A stretch of 64,000 nucleotides of DNA from Fermentibacter sp963718745 [NCBI: Candidatus Fermentibacterota bacterium]. Lineage in GTDB: Bacteria > Fermentibacterota > Fermentibacteria > Fermentibacterales. Position 1 is the stretch's first letter, and every line of letters begins with the position of its first letter. The notes beneath the pieces are model-generated. The model saw only the letters and a program-made list of their open reading frames with translations. It did not search any database and was not told the DNA's origin. The position numbers were made by a program, and so were the translations under genes. Location of the stretch: positions 1,860,001 to 1,924,000 of the forward strand of contig OY970370.1 in assembly GCA_963718745.1 (NCBI GenBank). The letters are read 5' to 3'. Shown in pieces: positions 42,275 to 50,460 of this stretch.

Positions 42275-43224
42275 AGCATTGCCTCATTACGGCTGCGGTC
42301 CTGACGGCGCTGATGAGTTCGGGTTGCGGCACGACCGGACCGTCATTCACTGTCGACTTTCCCTTCTTCTTCCTGCAGGACATCGACTGCACGGCCTCCC
42401 CTGTCGCCTGCACCTTCACGGAAGACGACGGGGACGGGCTGGCCTGCGTCGGGAGCAGCCTCTTCTTCCTCGACCGCGACCAGGGATACGTGCTGGCCGA
42501 GGTGGATCTCGGCTCGCCGCTCTCATGCTGCACGGCGTCCTCGGAGGGCGGATACGCGGCCGCGGCGTCGGGTCTGCAGTTCTTCTGGGTCAGCAACGGC
42601 ACCTACGTTGCGCACGATCCGATCCTTCTCTCGGCGCCCGCGGCATTCATGCTGACGAAGCCCTATGGAACGGTGATCTACGTCGTGTGCACCGACGGGT
42701 CGATATCCACCGTCTCGACCGTGGGGGACTGGTACGAGATCTCCAACACGGAAACGGCTGTTACACAGCCTTCAGCCGCGGCGCTGACCGTCGACGGGAC
42801 GGCAATCTTCGTCGCCGACGCCGCGGACAGCTCTGTGAAAGTGCTCGACCCTTCGGGATTCGGGCTGCTCTCGGAACAGCAGATGTCCAGCCCGATCAAC
42901 GATATGTGCGCCTCTCCAGAGGGCGGGGTGTTCGCGGCTCCATCAGCGCTCTACGAAGCCTGGCACTTCGACCAGTCGACCGGTCTCCGCGACTTCTCAG
43001 TCCCCCTCCCGGGGATCCCTGAATGCCTCGCCGCCACGCCGGATGCCGGATACCTCTTCGCCGGCTGTGCGGGGCACGGAATAGTGGTCGTGGACATGTC
43101 GGGGAACGTGGAGGCGCAGACCGAGAGCTGGGGGCTGCCTTCGGACATCGCCGTATCGGGAGACGGCCAGAGGGCGCTCTACTGCGCTCCAGAACTACTG
43201 AAACTGGTGATGGTCTCCCGCTGA
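42271..43224 (+). CDS. Lipoprotein, beta-propeller-like
   Basis: 317 residues; ATG overlaps the DUF72 stop (ATGA). Signal MKHCLITAAVLTALMSSGC with lipobox cysteine 19. The rest is a series of ~40-residue strand repeats of the type SSEGGYAAAASG, KPYGTVIYVVCTDGS, TVDGTAIFVADAADSSVKVLD, SPEGGVFAAPSALYEAW, TPDAGYLFAGCAGHGIVVVDM and SGDGQRALYCAPE, which fits a YVTN/NHL-type propeller. Ten or more cysteines are spread through it, unusual for this fold. Function unknown. Confidence 0.75.
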   Translation: MKHCLITAAVLTALMSSGCGTTGPSFTVDFPFFFLQDIDCTASPVACTFTEDDGDGLACVGSSLFFLDRDQGYVLAEVDLGSPLSCCTASSEGGYAAAASGLQFFWVSNGTYVAHDPILLSAPAAFMLTKPYGTVIYVVCTDGSISTVSTVGDWYEISNTETAVTQPSAAALTVDGTAIFVADAADSSVKVLDPSGFGLLSEQQMSSPINDMCASPEGGVFAAPSALYEAWHFDQSTGLRDFSVPLPGIPECLAATPDAGYLFAGCAGHGIVVVDMSGNVEAQTESWGLPSDIAVSGDGQRALYCAPELLKLVMVSR

Positions 43225-43377
43225 AGCAATCCGGTTCCAGGTTCAAAATGCTTGAAATTGCGCTGCAAGATGCTGTAAAGCATGCGTCTGTGCATATTCA
43301 GCGTTCAATCGTGGACACAGGTCCGGAGATCATGTCGGGGAGGGGTGTTCTGCCGTCGGAGCCGGCCCCCCGGGGGG

Positions 43378-43917
43378 TCAGTTGACGTCGCCGAGGCTCA
43401 GCGGGCCTCTGTAGGTTCCTTCCAGTATCTGCGGCAATATCGAAGACAGGACCTTCGGATAGACCCTGAACGATCCGAGCAGGGCCGGATCGATCCAGGC
43501 GGAACCGGTCTGCCAGGCGTCCAGCTCCGTCGGCTGTGCATCCCCCGGATCATCCCCGGCCGGGTCGGCCCTGAAGAAGAACTCCGTCTGGTGAGCCAAC
43601 TCGTCACCAGCGGCGAACTCGTGGTTCGCCCCTATGTACTCGCGCACAAGGACAAGATCCCGCACGTGCACGCGGACCCCCGTCTCCTCCAGAGTCTCCC
43701 GCGCCGCCGCCGCCGCCAGTGTTTCACCGAATCTCTGGCCTCCGCCGGGAAGCATCAGGAACTCGCCTTCATCGTCCCGGTTCATGGTGAACAGCACCCT
43801 GTCGTTCTTCACGACTATGGTCTTGCAGGAGTTGCGCTTCTTTGCGGCGATCTCCCCTGCGGCGGATTCGAACGCAGCAGAACGGCCGGTCATCGCTGCA
43901 GTGCCTGCATCCGGCAC
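43378..43917 (-). CDS. NUDIX hydrolase
   Basis: 179 residues. Hydrolyses nucleoside-diphosphate-linked compounds. The full NUDIX box is GGQRFGETLAAAAARETLEE followed by TGV (Gx5Ex7REUxEExGU), preceded by EFLMLPGGG. The N-terminal RNSCKTIVVKNDRVLFTMNRDDEG matches the RNSAKAII-type NUDIX subgroup. Start is uncertain: ATG 43917 or ATG 43893, neither with a strong ribosome site. The enzyme is on its own, facing a direct-repeat-containing spacer. Substrate cannot be told. Confidence 0.9.
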   Translation of the reverse strand: MPDAGTAAMTGRSAAFESAAGEIAAKKRNSCKTIVVKNDRVLFTMNRDDEGEFLMLPGGGQRFGETLAAAAARETLEETGVRVHVRDLVLVREYIGANHEFAAGDELAHQTEFFFRADPAGDDPGDAQPTELDAWQTGSAWIDPALLGSFRVYPKVLSSILPQILEGTYRGPLSLGDVN

Positions 43918-44067
43918 ACTGGCACGCAGGCGGACAGATCAGCCCGGGACACTCCCGGCCGGCTTGCACGGCCGGGTCCCGGAGAGGATCCGAGCGGTCC
44001 GTCGCCTGCCGGACGCAGGGGGTTCCGGAGCTCCGCGGCAAGGCACTCCGCGGAGTTGGGATCAATA

Positions 44068-44129
44068 GTTAAAACCGATCCTGAACCGGAAATCATGGAA
44101 TCAGGACCAAATGTTAAAACCGATCCTGA
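44068..44129. repeat. Pair of 17-bp direct repeats
   Basis: GTTAAAACCGATCCTGA at 44068-44084 and again at 44113-44129, 45 bases apart (about four helical turns). Similar flanks (GGATCAATA before the first, GGACCAAAT before the second) extend the likeness. They lie between the prepilin peptidase stop and the NUDIX start, both on the minus strand. Possible tandem operator for the NUDIX gene or part of a terminator; undetermined. Confidence 0.6.
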
Positions 44130-44131
44130 CA

Positions 44132-44953
44132 TCAGAGGCCGGAGAGGGAGAGGTAGGCGGCTATGATCCTTTCGCCCGCGAAGAGCGCCACGACCGATCC
44201 GAGCGCGAGGAAGGGACCGAAGGGGATCGGCCGGCGCTTCTCGTGCCTCCCCGCTGCCATCATCCCGAGCCCCGCGACCGCTCCCGTGACGAAGGCGGTG
44301 AACAGCGCGACGGCCGTCGGCCACGGTCCGAGGAAAGCGCCGATGCAGGCGGCCAGCTTTACGTCACCCCAGCCCATCCCGCCGTCGAAGCCCTCGTCCT
44401 CTCCGAACCCCTCGGGAGGGATGACATAGGAGGGCCTTTTCCGGAGGAACAGGATGCTCCCCTGACGGATGGCGAGGAAGACGGCGAAGGCGGCCGTCGA
44501 GGCGGCCGCGGACCGGACGATCCCGATCCCTCCCGGCAGGAGTGACATCAGAAGCCCTGCTCCGGTGCCGCCGATGCTGACCTCGTCGAGCACCAGCCAC
44601 TGGGTGAGGTCGGTCTGCACCGTAATAATGAGGAGGCTGAGGAACACCGCCTCCCGGGCGAACTCGAACGTGGGGCCTGAATGGAGCGCCGCAGCCGCGA
44701 AGGCGAGCCCTGCGGCAAGTTCGCCTAGTGGGTAGCGTACCGAGATCCTGGTGCGGCAACCCGCGCATTTCGCCCCGAGCAGGATCCAGCTGAGGACGGG
44801 GATGTTCTCGTACCACCTGATACGCCTGCCGCAGGAGGGGCATGCGCTCGGAGGGGCGACCACCGATTGTCCGAGCGGTATCCTCCACGCGACCACGTTG
44901 AGGAAACTGCCGATGCAGAGGCCCAGAACCGCTGCTGCAACCACGAAGATCAC
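44132..44953 (-). CDS. pilD: Type IV prepilin leader peptidase / methyltransferase
   Basis: 273 residues with about seven to eight membrane segments. Cleaves and N-methylates type IV pilin or type II secretion pseudopilin leaders. N-terminal GSFLNVVAWRIP, the zinc-type CPSC and CAGC pairs (~38-70), the first catalytic Asp in ITVQTDLTQWLVLDE (~108) and the GMGWGDVKLAACIGAFLG block (~192, second catalytic Asp) are all present. Start GTG 44953 has a GGAGG only 17 bases upstream, so the exact start is uncertain. The pilin and secretion genes it serves are outside this window. Confidence 0.93.
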   Translation of the reverse strand: MIFVVAAAVLGLCIGSFLNVVAWRIPLGQSVVAPPSACPSCGRRIRWYENIPVLSWILLGAKCAGCRTRISVRYPLGELAAGLAFAAAALHSGPTFEFAREAVFLSLLIITVQTDLTQWLVLDEVSIGGTGAGLLMSLLPGGIGIVRSAAASTAAFAVFLAIRQGSILFLRKRPSYVIPPEGFGEDEGFDGGMGWGDVKLAACIGAFLGPWPTAVALFTAFVTGAVAGLGMMAAGRHEKRRPIPFGPFLALGSVVALFAGERIIAAYLSLSGL

Positions 44954-44981
44954 GTCAGGGTCTATGATTTCCTCCCCGGGT

Positions 44982-45009
44982 TTGCACTTTTATCGCCTCT
45001 CGCTATATG
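44982..45009 (+). promoter_or_regulatory. Promoter of the porin gene
   Basis: TTGCAC (44982-44987), 16-base spacer and TATATG (45004-45009); TATGTT with an 18-base spacer is an alternative. The region is AT-rich compared with its surroundings, and a 60-base leader with the ribosome site GGAGGGG leads to the ATG at 45075. Confidence 0.65.
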
Positions 45010-45074
45010 TTCTTTTATGCTCCGGGCTGCAATGCACCGGACAGCTAGTCAATCATCCCATGGAGGGGAAATCG

Positions 45075-46112
45075 ATGAGAACCGCTCTAGTTCTGCTCAC
45101 CCTGGTCACCGTTGTCGCATTCGCAGGCGAGTTCGCCACCGGCGGCGCCGAGATGTGGAAGTTCAACGGCTACGGCATCTTCAGGCTCGACGTCTTCGGT
45201 GAAGAGGAAGCCGATCCCGACATGGGCTTCTCGACCTGCGGCGACCTCGCATGGACCCCCCAGCTCAACGACATGCTGTCCGCCAAGGCCGAGCTCGGCC
45301 TCGACGCCGACGACAACAGCGTGAACCTCCTCGACGCCTACCTGAACATGACCCCGGCGGACGGCTTCTCCATCCGCGGCGGCCAGTTCAAGAGGATGTT
45401 CGGCTGGGGCTACCTCGAGTCCACAACCGCCATGCTGTTCCCGGACAGGCCCCTGTTTGTCAATGAGAGCCTCTTCGGCCTCTACGGCAAGCGCGACATC
45501 GGCCTGATGCTGCTCGGCGACTTCGACATGTTCACGATCGACATGGCCTACACCAACGGCATAGTCGACACCGAGGAGACCGACAGCAACAAGCAGTTCA
45601 CGGTCCACGGCACCGTCATGCCGGCCGAGTGGGTCACCATCGGCGCGGCCCTGGGCATGTACGCCATGGACTCCGAGGCCGAGGAGGACGAGACCGTCAG
45701 CTCCACCGGCATCGACGTCTACGGAATCGTCGATTACCCCGCCACCGAGACCATCGACATCCACTTCACCGGTGAATACCTGATGCTGGGCGCCCCCGTC
45801 GAGGACGTCGAGGGTATCGAGAACACCGACGGCAGCGCCATGACGATCGCCGGCGGCGCGACGTTCGGGCTCCAGGGCGACATGATCACGGGCATCACCC
45901 CCATGCTCCGCTTCGAGCAGATCAGCCCCGCGACCCAGCTTCCCGAGGAAGCCGAGGCTCCCGAGGACAACTACGGCGCCATCGACTTCTGCGCCAACAT
46001 CCACATGGGCACCCACAACACCCTGCAGCTCGGCGCCCGCAACTACAGCTTCGAGGCCGAGGGCGTGGACGGCTACACCGACATCATCGCGAACTGGGTA
46101 ATGAAGTTCTAG
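45075..46112 (+). CDS. Outer-membrane porin (phosphate-selective porin O/P-like)
   Basis: 345 residues. Signal MRTALVLLTLVTVVAFAG. The mature protein is a row of alternating amphipathic strands with acidic loops (AEDEADPDMG-like segments, DADDNSVNLLDAYLNMTP, GFSIRGGQFKRMFGWGYLEST, ITPMLRFEQISP, NTLQLGARNYSFEAEG) ending DIIANWVMKF with a C-terminal aromatic, as outer-membrane barrels do. The RGGQFKRMFG segment near residue 95 resembles the conserved GQFK-PFG stretch of porin O/P proteins. Promoter, ribosome site and terminator are all strong and codon use is narrow, so it is probably an abundant protein. Confidence 0.82.
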   Translation: MRTALVLLTLVTVVAFAGEFATGGAEMWKFNGYGIFRLDVFGEEEADPDMGFSTCGDLAWTPQLNDMLSAKAELGLDADDNSVNLLDAYLNMTPADGFSIRGGQFKRMFGWGYLESTTAMLFPDRPLFVNESLFGLYGKRDIGLMLLGDFDMFTIDMAYTNGIVDTEETDSNKQFTVHGTVMPAEWVTIGAALGMYAMDSEAEEDETVSSTGIDVYGIVDYPATETIDIHFTGEYLMLGAPVEDVEGIENTDGSAMTIAGGATFGLQGDMITGITPMLRFEQISPATQLPEEAEAPEDNYGAIDFCANIHMGTHNTLQLGARNYSFEAEGVDGYTDIIANWVMKF

Positions 46113-46134
46113 TTCCGATCCCTGTTCTCTGGAG

Positions 46135-46161
46135 GGGCCGCAGGTTCGCCTGCGGCCCTTT
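46135..46161 (+). terminator. Intrinsic terminator after the porin gene
   Basis: GGGCCGCAGG / CCTGCGGCCC stem (10 bp) with a stable TTCG tetraloop, then TTT. It starts 22 bases after the porin stop. Confidence 0.88.
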
Positions 46162-46203
46162 CGCTTGTTCCCGCGCCCGCGGGAACAAGCAGACCCGTCA
46201 GTG
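46154..46203. repeat. Hairpin repeat related to the 1.8-2.3 kb cluster
   Basis: GGCCCTTTCGC (46154-46164) is the same 11-mer that opens the 89-bp units at 1911 and 2179. A 12-bp hairpin follows (arms GCTTGTTCCCGC / GCGGGAACAAGC, 46163-46190), then AGACCCGTCAGTG, which matches the reverse complement of 1957-1969 (AGGCCCGTCAGTG) at 12 of 13 bases. The hairpin arms differ from those at 2 kb while the flanks are shared. Confidence 0.7.
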
Positions 46204-46377
46204 GCCCGCCGGCTGGAGAACACCCGGTATGGCAGGCCGCGAGAGGGTCCGGAGCGAACTCAAGCTCCAATTTCCGGGCGAAACTGGTGAAGGCGCCCTC
46301 TCCCTGTATAGAATACACGCAATACATTCTGGATCCGCACCAGTCCTGATCGGCATCATGAACCGGGAGGGGAGATC
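46204..46377. other. Intergenic stretch before the zinc-ribbon gene
   Basis: About 170 bases with no gene. CTGTATAGAATACACGCAATAC around 46300-46325 contains TATAGAAT, a possible -10 for the next gene; no convincing -35 seen. GGGAGGGGAG just before 46378 is the ribosome site. Confidence 0.45.
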
Positions 46378-47436
46378 ATGACCGAGACCGGAACGGCCCT
46401 GAAGGAGAACAAGACTCTCGACTGCTCGAACTGCGGAGCGCCGATCGGGTACGTGGAGGGCGAGTCGGTGCTCACGTGCGAACACTGCGGCTCCGCCACG
46501 ATGCTAGCGGGATTCGACCAGATCGTGACCATCCAGTCCCATTCCATAATCAGGCCGAAGGTGGGCGAGAACGACGCGGTGAAGGCCGCGCGGGACTGGC
46601 TCTCGACCGGGCGCCTGAAGCCTTCGAACCTCGGTAACGAGATCGAGCTCCGTTCTGTTTCCGGCAGGGTGCTCCCGTACTGGATAGTGAAGTCCCAGGC
46701 GTCCACCAGCTGGAGGGGCATGAACCGGAAGTCCCGCACCGTGGGGACCGGCCAGCAGAAGCGGACCGAGGAGTACTGGGAGCCGGCGGACGGGAGGTTC
46801 TCCGAGGACTACACCTGGCCCGTCTACGCCCGCGAGGACGAAGCGGAATACTGGGGTCTCAAGTTCCTCGAACCCGGGCAGAAGTGCCTGTTCCCGGACT
46901 GGAGGAAGTTCTTCATCTCGTTCGGCATGGGTTCGAAAACCTCCCCCAACGCCAACCTGCTGGAGGGCAAGGAACCGTTCACCCTCGAAGGGATAACTGA
47001 TTCGGGGCTCGAGATCGTCAACGGGCAGATCGTCCAGGCACGCGCGGAGGAGACCGCGAAGGCTCGCATAACGAGGGCACACGACGACAAGGCGAAGGGG
47101 ATGGCCACCAAGATCACCGACTGCGACACCACTGTCACCGTCCAGGGCACCGAACTCGTCTATCTGCCCATGTGGGAGGTCGTGTACGGATTCGGCGGCA
47201 GGGACTACAGGATGCTCGTGAACGCCTCCTCCGGCGCCGTGGTCGCTGCCGAGTACCCGGTGGGCCGCAGGGCGAAGATAGTGAACTTCGACATCCTCTT
47301 CGGGATCATCGGAGGGCTCCTCGCCGGGATCGGCTTCGGCACCTCCCATCCCGGGGTCGGATGGGCGGGCATAGGCGTCCTCGGGATCGCGGCAGCCTTC
47401 ACCGTGCTTTCGGTCGTCTCGGGCAAGAGGCTCTAA
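46378..47436 (+). CDS. Zinc-ribbon protein with C-terminal membrane anchor
   Basis: 352 residues. Residues ~16-41 are a zinc ribbon, CSNC...CEHC, with spacing like those at the front of PriA-like or TFIIB-like proteins. The middle (~50-270) is a soluble alpha-beta region with LPYWIVKSQASTSWRGM, a proline-rich EEYWEPADGRF, PVYAREDEAEYWGLKFLEPG and VYLPMWEVVYGFGGRDYRMLVNASSG; the last piece reads like the dimeric PepSY-style strand pair found in membrane-anchored sensors. Two hydrophobic helices (~300-350) follow. Similar proteins exist in archaea and some bacteria without assigned function. Starts at ATG with a good ribosome site; RND genes follow. Confidence 0.65.
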   Translation: MTETGTALKENKTLDCSNCGAPIGYVEGESVLTCEHCGSATMLAGFDQIVTIQSHSIIRPKVGENDAVKAARDWLSTGRLKPSNLGNEIELRSVSGRVLPYWIVKSQASTSWRGMNRKSRTVGTGQQKRTEEYWEPADGRFSEDYTWPVYAREDEAEYWGLKFLEPGQKCLFPDWRKFFISFGMGSKTSPNANLLEGKEPFTLEGITDSGLEIVNGQIVQARAEETAKARITRAHDDKAKGMATKITDCDTTVTVQGTELVYLPMWEVVYGFGGRDYRMLVNASSGAVVAAEYPVGRRAKIVNFDILFGIIGGLLAGIGFGTSHPGVGWAGIGVLGIAAAFTVLSVVSGKRL

Positions 47437-47475
47437 CACCCTCCAGGAAGGGTTCTCAGAAGGCAGGTCGATCAG

Positions 47476-50460
47476 ATGCGGATAACCGACGCGGCCCTCA
47501 AGCGGCCGGTTGCAGTGACCGTCTTCTCGATTGTCGCCCTCGTCCTCGGGGCCGTCGCGGTCATGAGGATGCCGGTCGACCTGCTTCCCTCGGTCGAATA
47601 CCCGAGGCTGACCGTCGAGACAACATATCCCCCCTCCAGCCCCTACGAAGTCGAGCGCCTGGTGACCGACCCCATCGAGGAGTCGCTGGCCGGCGTGAGG
47701 GGGCTCCGCAGCTACACCTCCCGGTCCTACGGCGACCGCAGCCGGATCACGCTCGAGTTCGGGTGGGGCACCAGGATGGACTACGCGAGGCTCGAGGTGC
47801 GCGAGAAGCTCGATGTGGCGGGCTGGTCCCTGCCCGACCAGGCCGGGAGGCCGACGCTCGTCGAGTACGATCCGTCCAGGCGGCCGTTCATGGAGATCCT
47901 GGTCTCCCGCGAGGGGGACTGGACCGAGACGACCGATTTCGTGAGGCGCGTCGTGACCACCAGGATCGAACAGGTCGACGGCGTGGCTGCCTGCGAGATG
48001 GAGGGCGGGGCTGATGCCGCCGTCTACGTCAGGCTGCGCGACGGAGCGATGGAGGAGATGGGCATCAGCCCCGCGGTGGTCTCGGCCGCCCTGGCGGGCG
48101 CGAATGCCCGCACTCCGGGCGGGCTCGTCAGGGAGGGGCAGAAGGAGTTCTTCCTGTCCCTGGAGGGCCAGTTCGAGAGCCTCGAGGATGTCGAGGAGAC
48201 CGTTGTCGGATTCCGGGGCGCCACGCCCATCATCCTGGGCGACATAGCGGAGGTGTCGCTCGCGGAGAAGCCGCTCACCGACTGGGCGGGCTCCGATGGC
48301 GAGAGGTGCATCATCCTCAGGATCCGCAAGATGTCGGGCGGGAACACGGTCGAGATCTCCCGCGCCGTGGGCGAGGTGCTCGACGAGATGCGCGGCCAGT
48401 ATCCCGACGTGCGTTTCGAAACCCTCCAGGACGACGCCGGGTTCATAAGCGACTCCATCGACGGCGTCATACAGTCCCTGCTCATAGGAGCCTTCCTGGC
48501 TTTCGCGATCCTCTTCCTCTTCCTGCGGGAGTGGCGCAATCCGATAATAATGGGGATCTCCATCCCCCTGAGCCTTGCCGTTGCGCTCTTCGCGCTGTAC
48601 CTGAGCGGGATCACGCTCAACATCATGTCGCTCGGAGGCCTGGCCCTGGGGACCGGCCTGCTCGTGGACAACTCGATCGTCGTGCTGGAGGCCATACACA
48701 GGCGGCGCGAGAAGGGCGACGGCCCGTCGGAGGCTGCCGTCAGGGGCACCGCCGAGGTCGGGACGGCCATCCTCTCGAGCACGCTGACTACGCTCGTTGT
48801 CTTCTTTCCCGTCGTCTACCTCGAAGGCGTCACGAGCCAGCTCTTCCGCGACCAGGCGCTCGCAGTGAGCTACGCCCTCGTCGCGAGCCTCCTGGTTGCG
48901 GTGACCGTCGTCCCCATCCTGGCCGCGAAGTACCCGTCCGTACCCACGGTGGATCCGACTCTGAAGCTCCGGGAGTGGTATGCAGGTGTCGCACGCAAGG
49001 CCTTCGCGAGGCCGGCGAGGGTCGTGGCCGGGGCCCTTCTCCTCGCAATGCTCGCACTCGTGCCCGGCGCCCTGCTGCCCAGGCAGCTCCTGCCGTCGGT
49101 CCCCGTCGAACAGGTCGATATCTCTTTCTCCGCCCCCGAGGGCACCTCCGTGGGCGATCTCATCGTCTTTGCCGACCGGGCGTCCGAGCTTGCCGTCATG
49201 TCCGGAGCGACGAGCGTCTTCGGCCGAGCCGGCGTCAGGTCCAGGGAGGGCGTGGATGCCCTCCTCACCGCGACCTACGAGAGCCCGCGCGCAGCTTCGT
49301 CGGCAATGGCGGCGCTGCCGGACGCATGGGCGGGGAGCCACATCTTCGCTCTCAACGCCACGCCCCACGAGACCCTCCTCGGTGAGATCCTCGGAGGGGG
49401 TGGGGGCTTCTCCGTCTACATCGAGAGCGAGAACCTCGATGCAGGGCTTGCTGCCGCACAGGAGCTCGCTCTGCGCGTTTCGAGCTATCCGGAGGTCCAG
49501 GGGGCCGAGGTCGGATTCCTGCCGGGCAGGCCTGAAATCCTCCTCAGGCTCGATTCCGAGCTCATGTCCCTGCTCGGGCTCCAGTCCGCCGAAGTTGCGG
49601 ACTGGGTGGAGAGCATGGCGCGCGGGCTTGCCGCCACGACCTACTATCGCCAGGACGAGCGGGTGGACGTTCTCGTGCTGTCCGACTCCGGCGAAGGCAT
49701 CCCCCTCGAGGACGCCCTTTCGCGGGCCACGGCCGTCTCCGGGATACTGGTCCCCCTGGACAGGCTGGTGGACGTGGAGAGGAGGCAGCTCCCCGGCTAC
49801 GTCGAGCACTACCAGGGCAACCGCGCCGTCTCGCTTTCCATAAGCTCGTCCTCCGGCAACCTCGCCGGGCTCTCCTCGAGGGTGTCCGCCGAGGTGGAGA
49901 CGCTCGAACAGCCTGTGCCGGTCACCCTCAGGACCGGACCCGAGATCGAGGAGATGGAGAGGACCACCCGCGGGCTCCTGCTCGCCGCCCTCCTGGCTGC
50001 AGCCCTCGTGTACGTCCTGATGGCCGCGCAGTTCGAATCGTTCAAGGGGCCTTTCGTGATAATGTTCACCGTCCCGATGGGCCTCATCGGCGTAGTCCTG
50101 GCCCTGGCGCTCACCGGACAGAGCTGGAACGCCCTCTCCGGGATCGGCGTCGTGATCCTCTCCGGCATCGTGGTCAACGACGGGATCCTGCTGGTGGAGA
50201 GGATCAACCAGCTCAGGCGGGAGGGTCTGAGCCTCGAGGAGGCAATCGTCGGGGCGGGGCGGGACAGGTTCAGGCCGGTCCTCATGACCAGTGCGACGAC
50301 GATACTCGGCCTCCTCCCCATGGCCGTGGGTTTCGGGACCGGAGGCACGCTCAGGCAGCCCCTCGCGATAGCAGTCATAGGAGGCATGACCGTTGCGACG
50401 ATACTGACCCTGATCGTGGTCCCCGCCGTCTTCAAGCTACTCTCGGGCAGGGATAGATGA
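47476..50460 (+). CDS. RND efflux permease 1 (HAE-type)
   Basis: 994 residues, in the usual 1000-1050 range, with 12 membrane helices: one at the N-terminus, a large periplasmic loop, five, a second loop and five more. The family start RITDAALKRPVAVTVFSIVALVLGA is present; PVDLLPSVEYPRLTVET is the porter-domain entry; LALGTGLLVDNSIVVLEAI (~388-406) is the helix-4 proton-relay segment, with one Asp of the usual Asp pair replaced by Asn; GIVVNDGILLVERINQLRREG (~900) is the helix-10 segment. It overlaps RND permease 2 by ATGA, so both are made together, as in MdtBC-type pumps. Substrates unknown. Confidence 0.93.
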   Translation: MRITDAALKRPVAVTVFSIVALVLGAVAVMRMPVDLLPSVEYPRLTVETTYPPSSPYEVERLVTDPIEESLAGVRGLRSYTSRSYGDRSRITLEFGWGTRMDYARLEVREKLDVAGWSLPDQAGRPTLVEYDPSRRPFMEILVSREGDWTETTDFVRRVVTTRIEQVDGVAACEMEGGADAAVYVRLRDGAMEEMGISPAVVSAALAGANARTPGGLVREGQKEFFLSLEGQFESLEDVEETVVGFRGATPIILGDIAEVSLAEKPLTDWAGSDGERCIILRIRKMSGGNTVEISRAVGEVLDEMRGQYPDVRFETLQDDAGFISDSIDGVIQSLLIGAFLAFAILFLFLREWRNPIIMGISIPLSLAVALFALYLSGITLNIMSLGGLALGTGLLVDNSIVVLEAIHRRREKGDGPSEAAVRGTAEVGTAILSSTLTTLVVFFPVVYLEGVTSQLFRDQALAVSYALVASLLVAVTVVPILAAKYPSVPTVDPTLKLREWYAGVARKAFARPARVVAGALLLAMLALVPGALLPRQLLPSVPVEQVDISFSAPEGTSVGDLIVFADRASELAVMSGATSVFGRAGVRSREGVDALLTATYESPRAASSAMAALPDAWAGSHIFALNATPHETLLGEILGGGGGFSVYIESENLDAGLAAAQELALRVSSYPEVQGAEVGFLPGRPEILLRLDSELMSLLGLQSAEVADWVESMARGLAATTYYRQDERVDVLVLSDSGEGIPLEDALSRATAVSGILVPLDRLVDVERRQLPGYVEHYQGNRAVSLSISSSSGNLAGLSSRVSAEVETLEQPVPVTLRTGPEIEEMERTTRGLLLAALLAAALVYVLMAAQFESFKGPFVIMFTVPMGLIGVVLALALTGQSWNALSGIGVVILSGIVVNDGILLVERINQLRREGLSLEEAIVGAGRDRFRPVLMTSATTILGLLPMAVGFGTGGTLRQPLAIAVIGGMTVATILTLIVVPAVFKLLSGRDR

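Noticed and set aside
46504-49809. Open frame of about 1100 codons on the minus strand opposite the zinc-ribbon and RND genes
   Set aside because: It runs antisense to a clear RND permease, has no family-like blocks and is rich in His/Asp/Glu/Arg/Pro, as expected for the reverse of GC-rich coding sequence.
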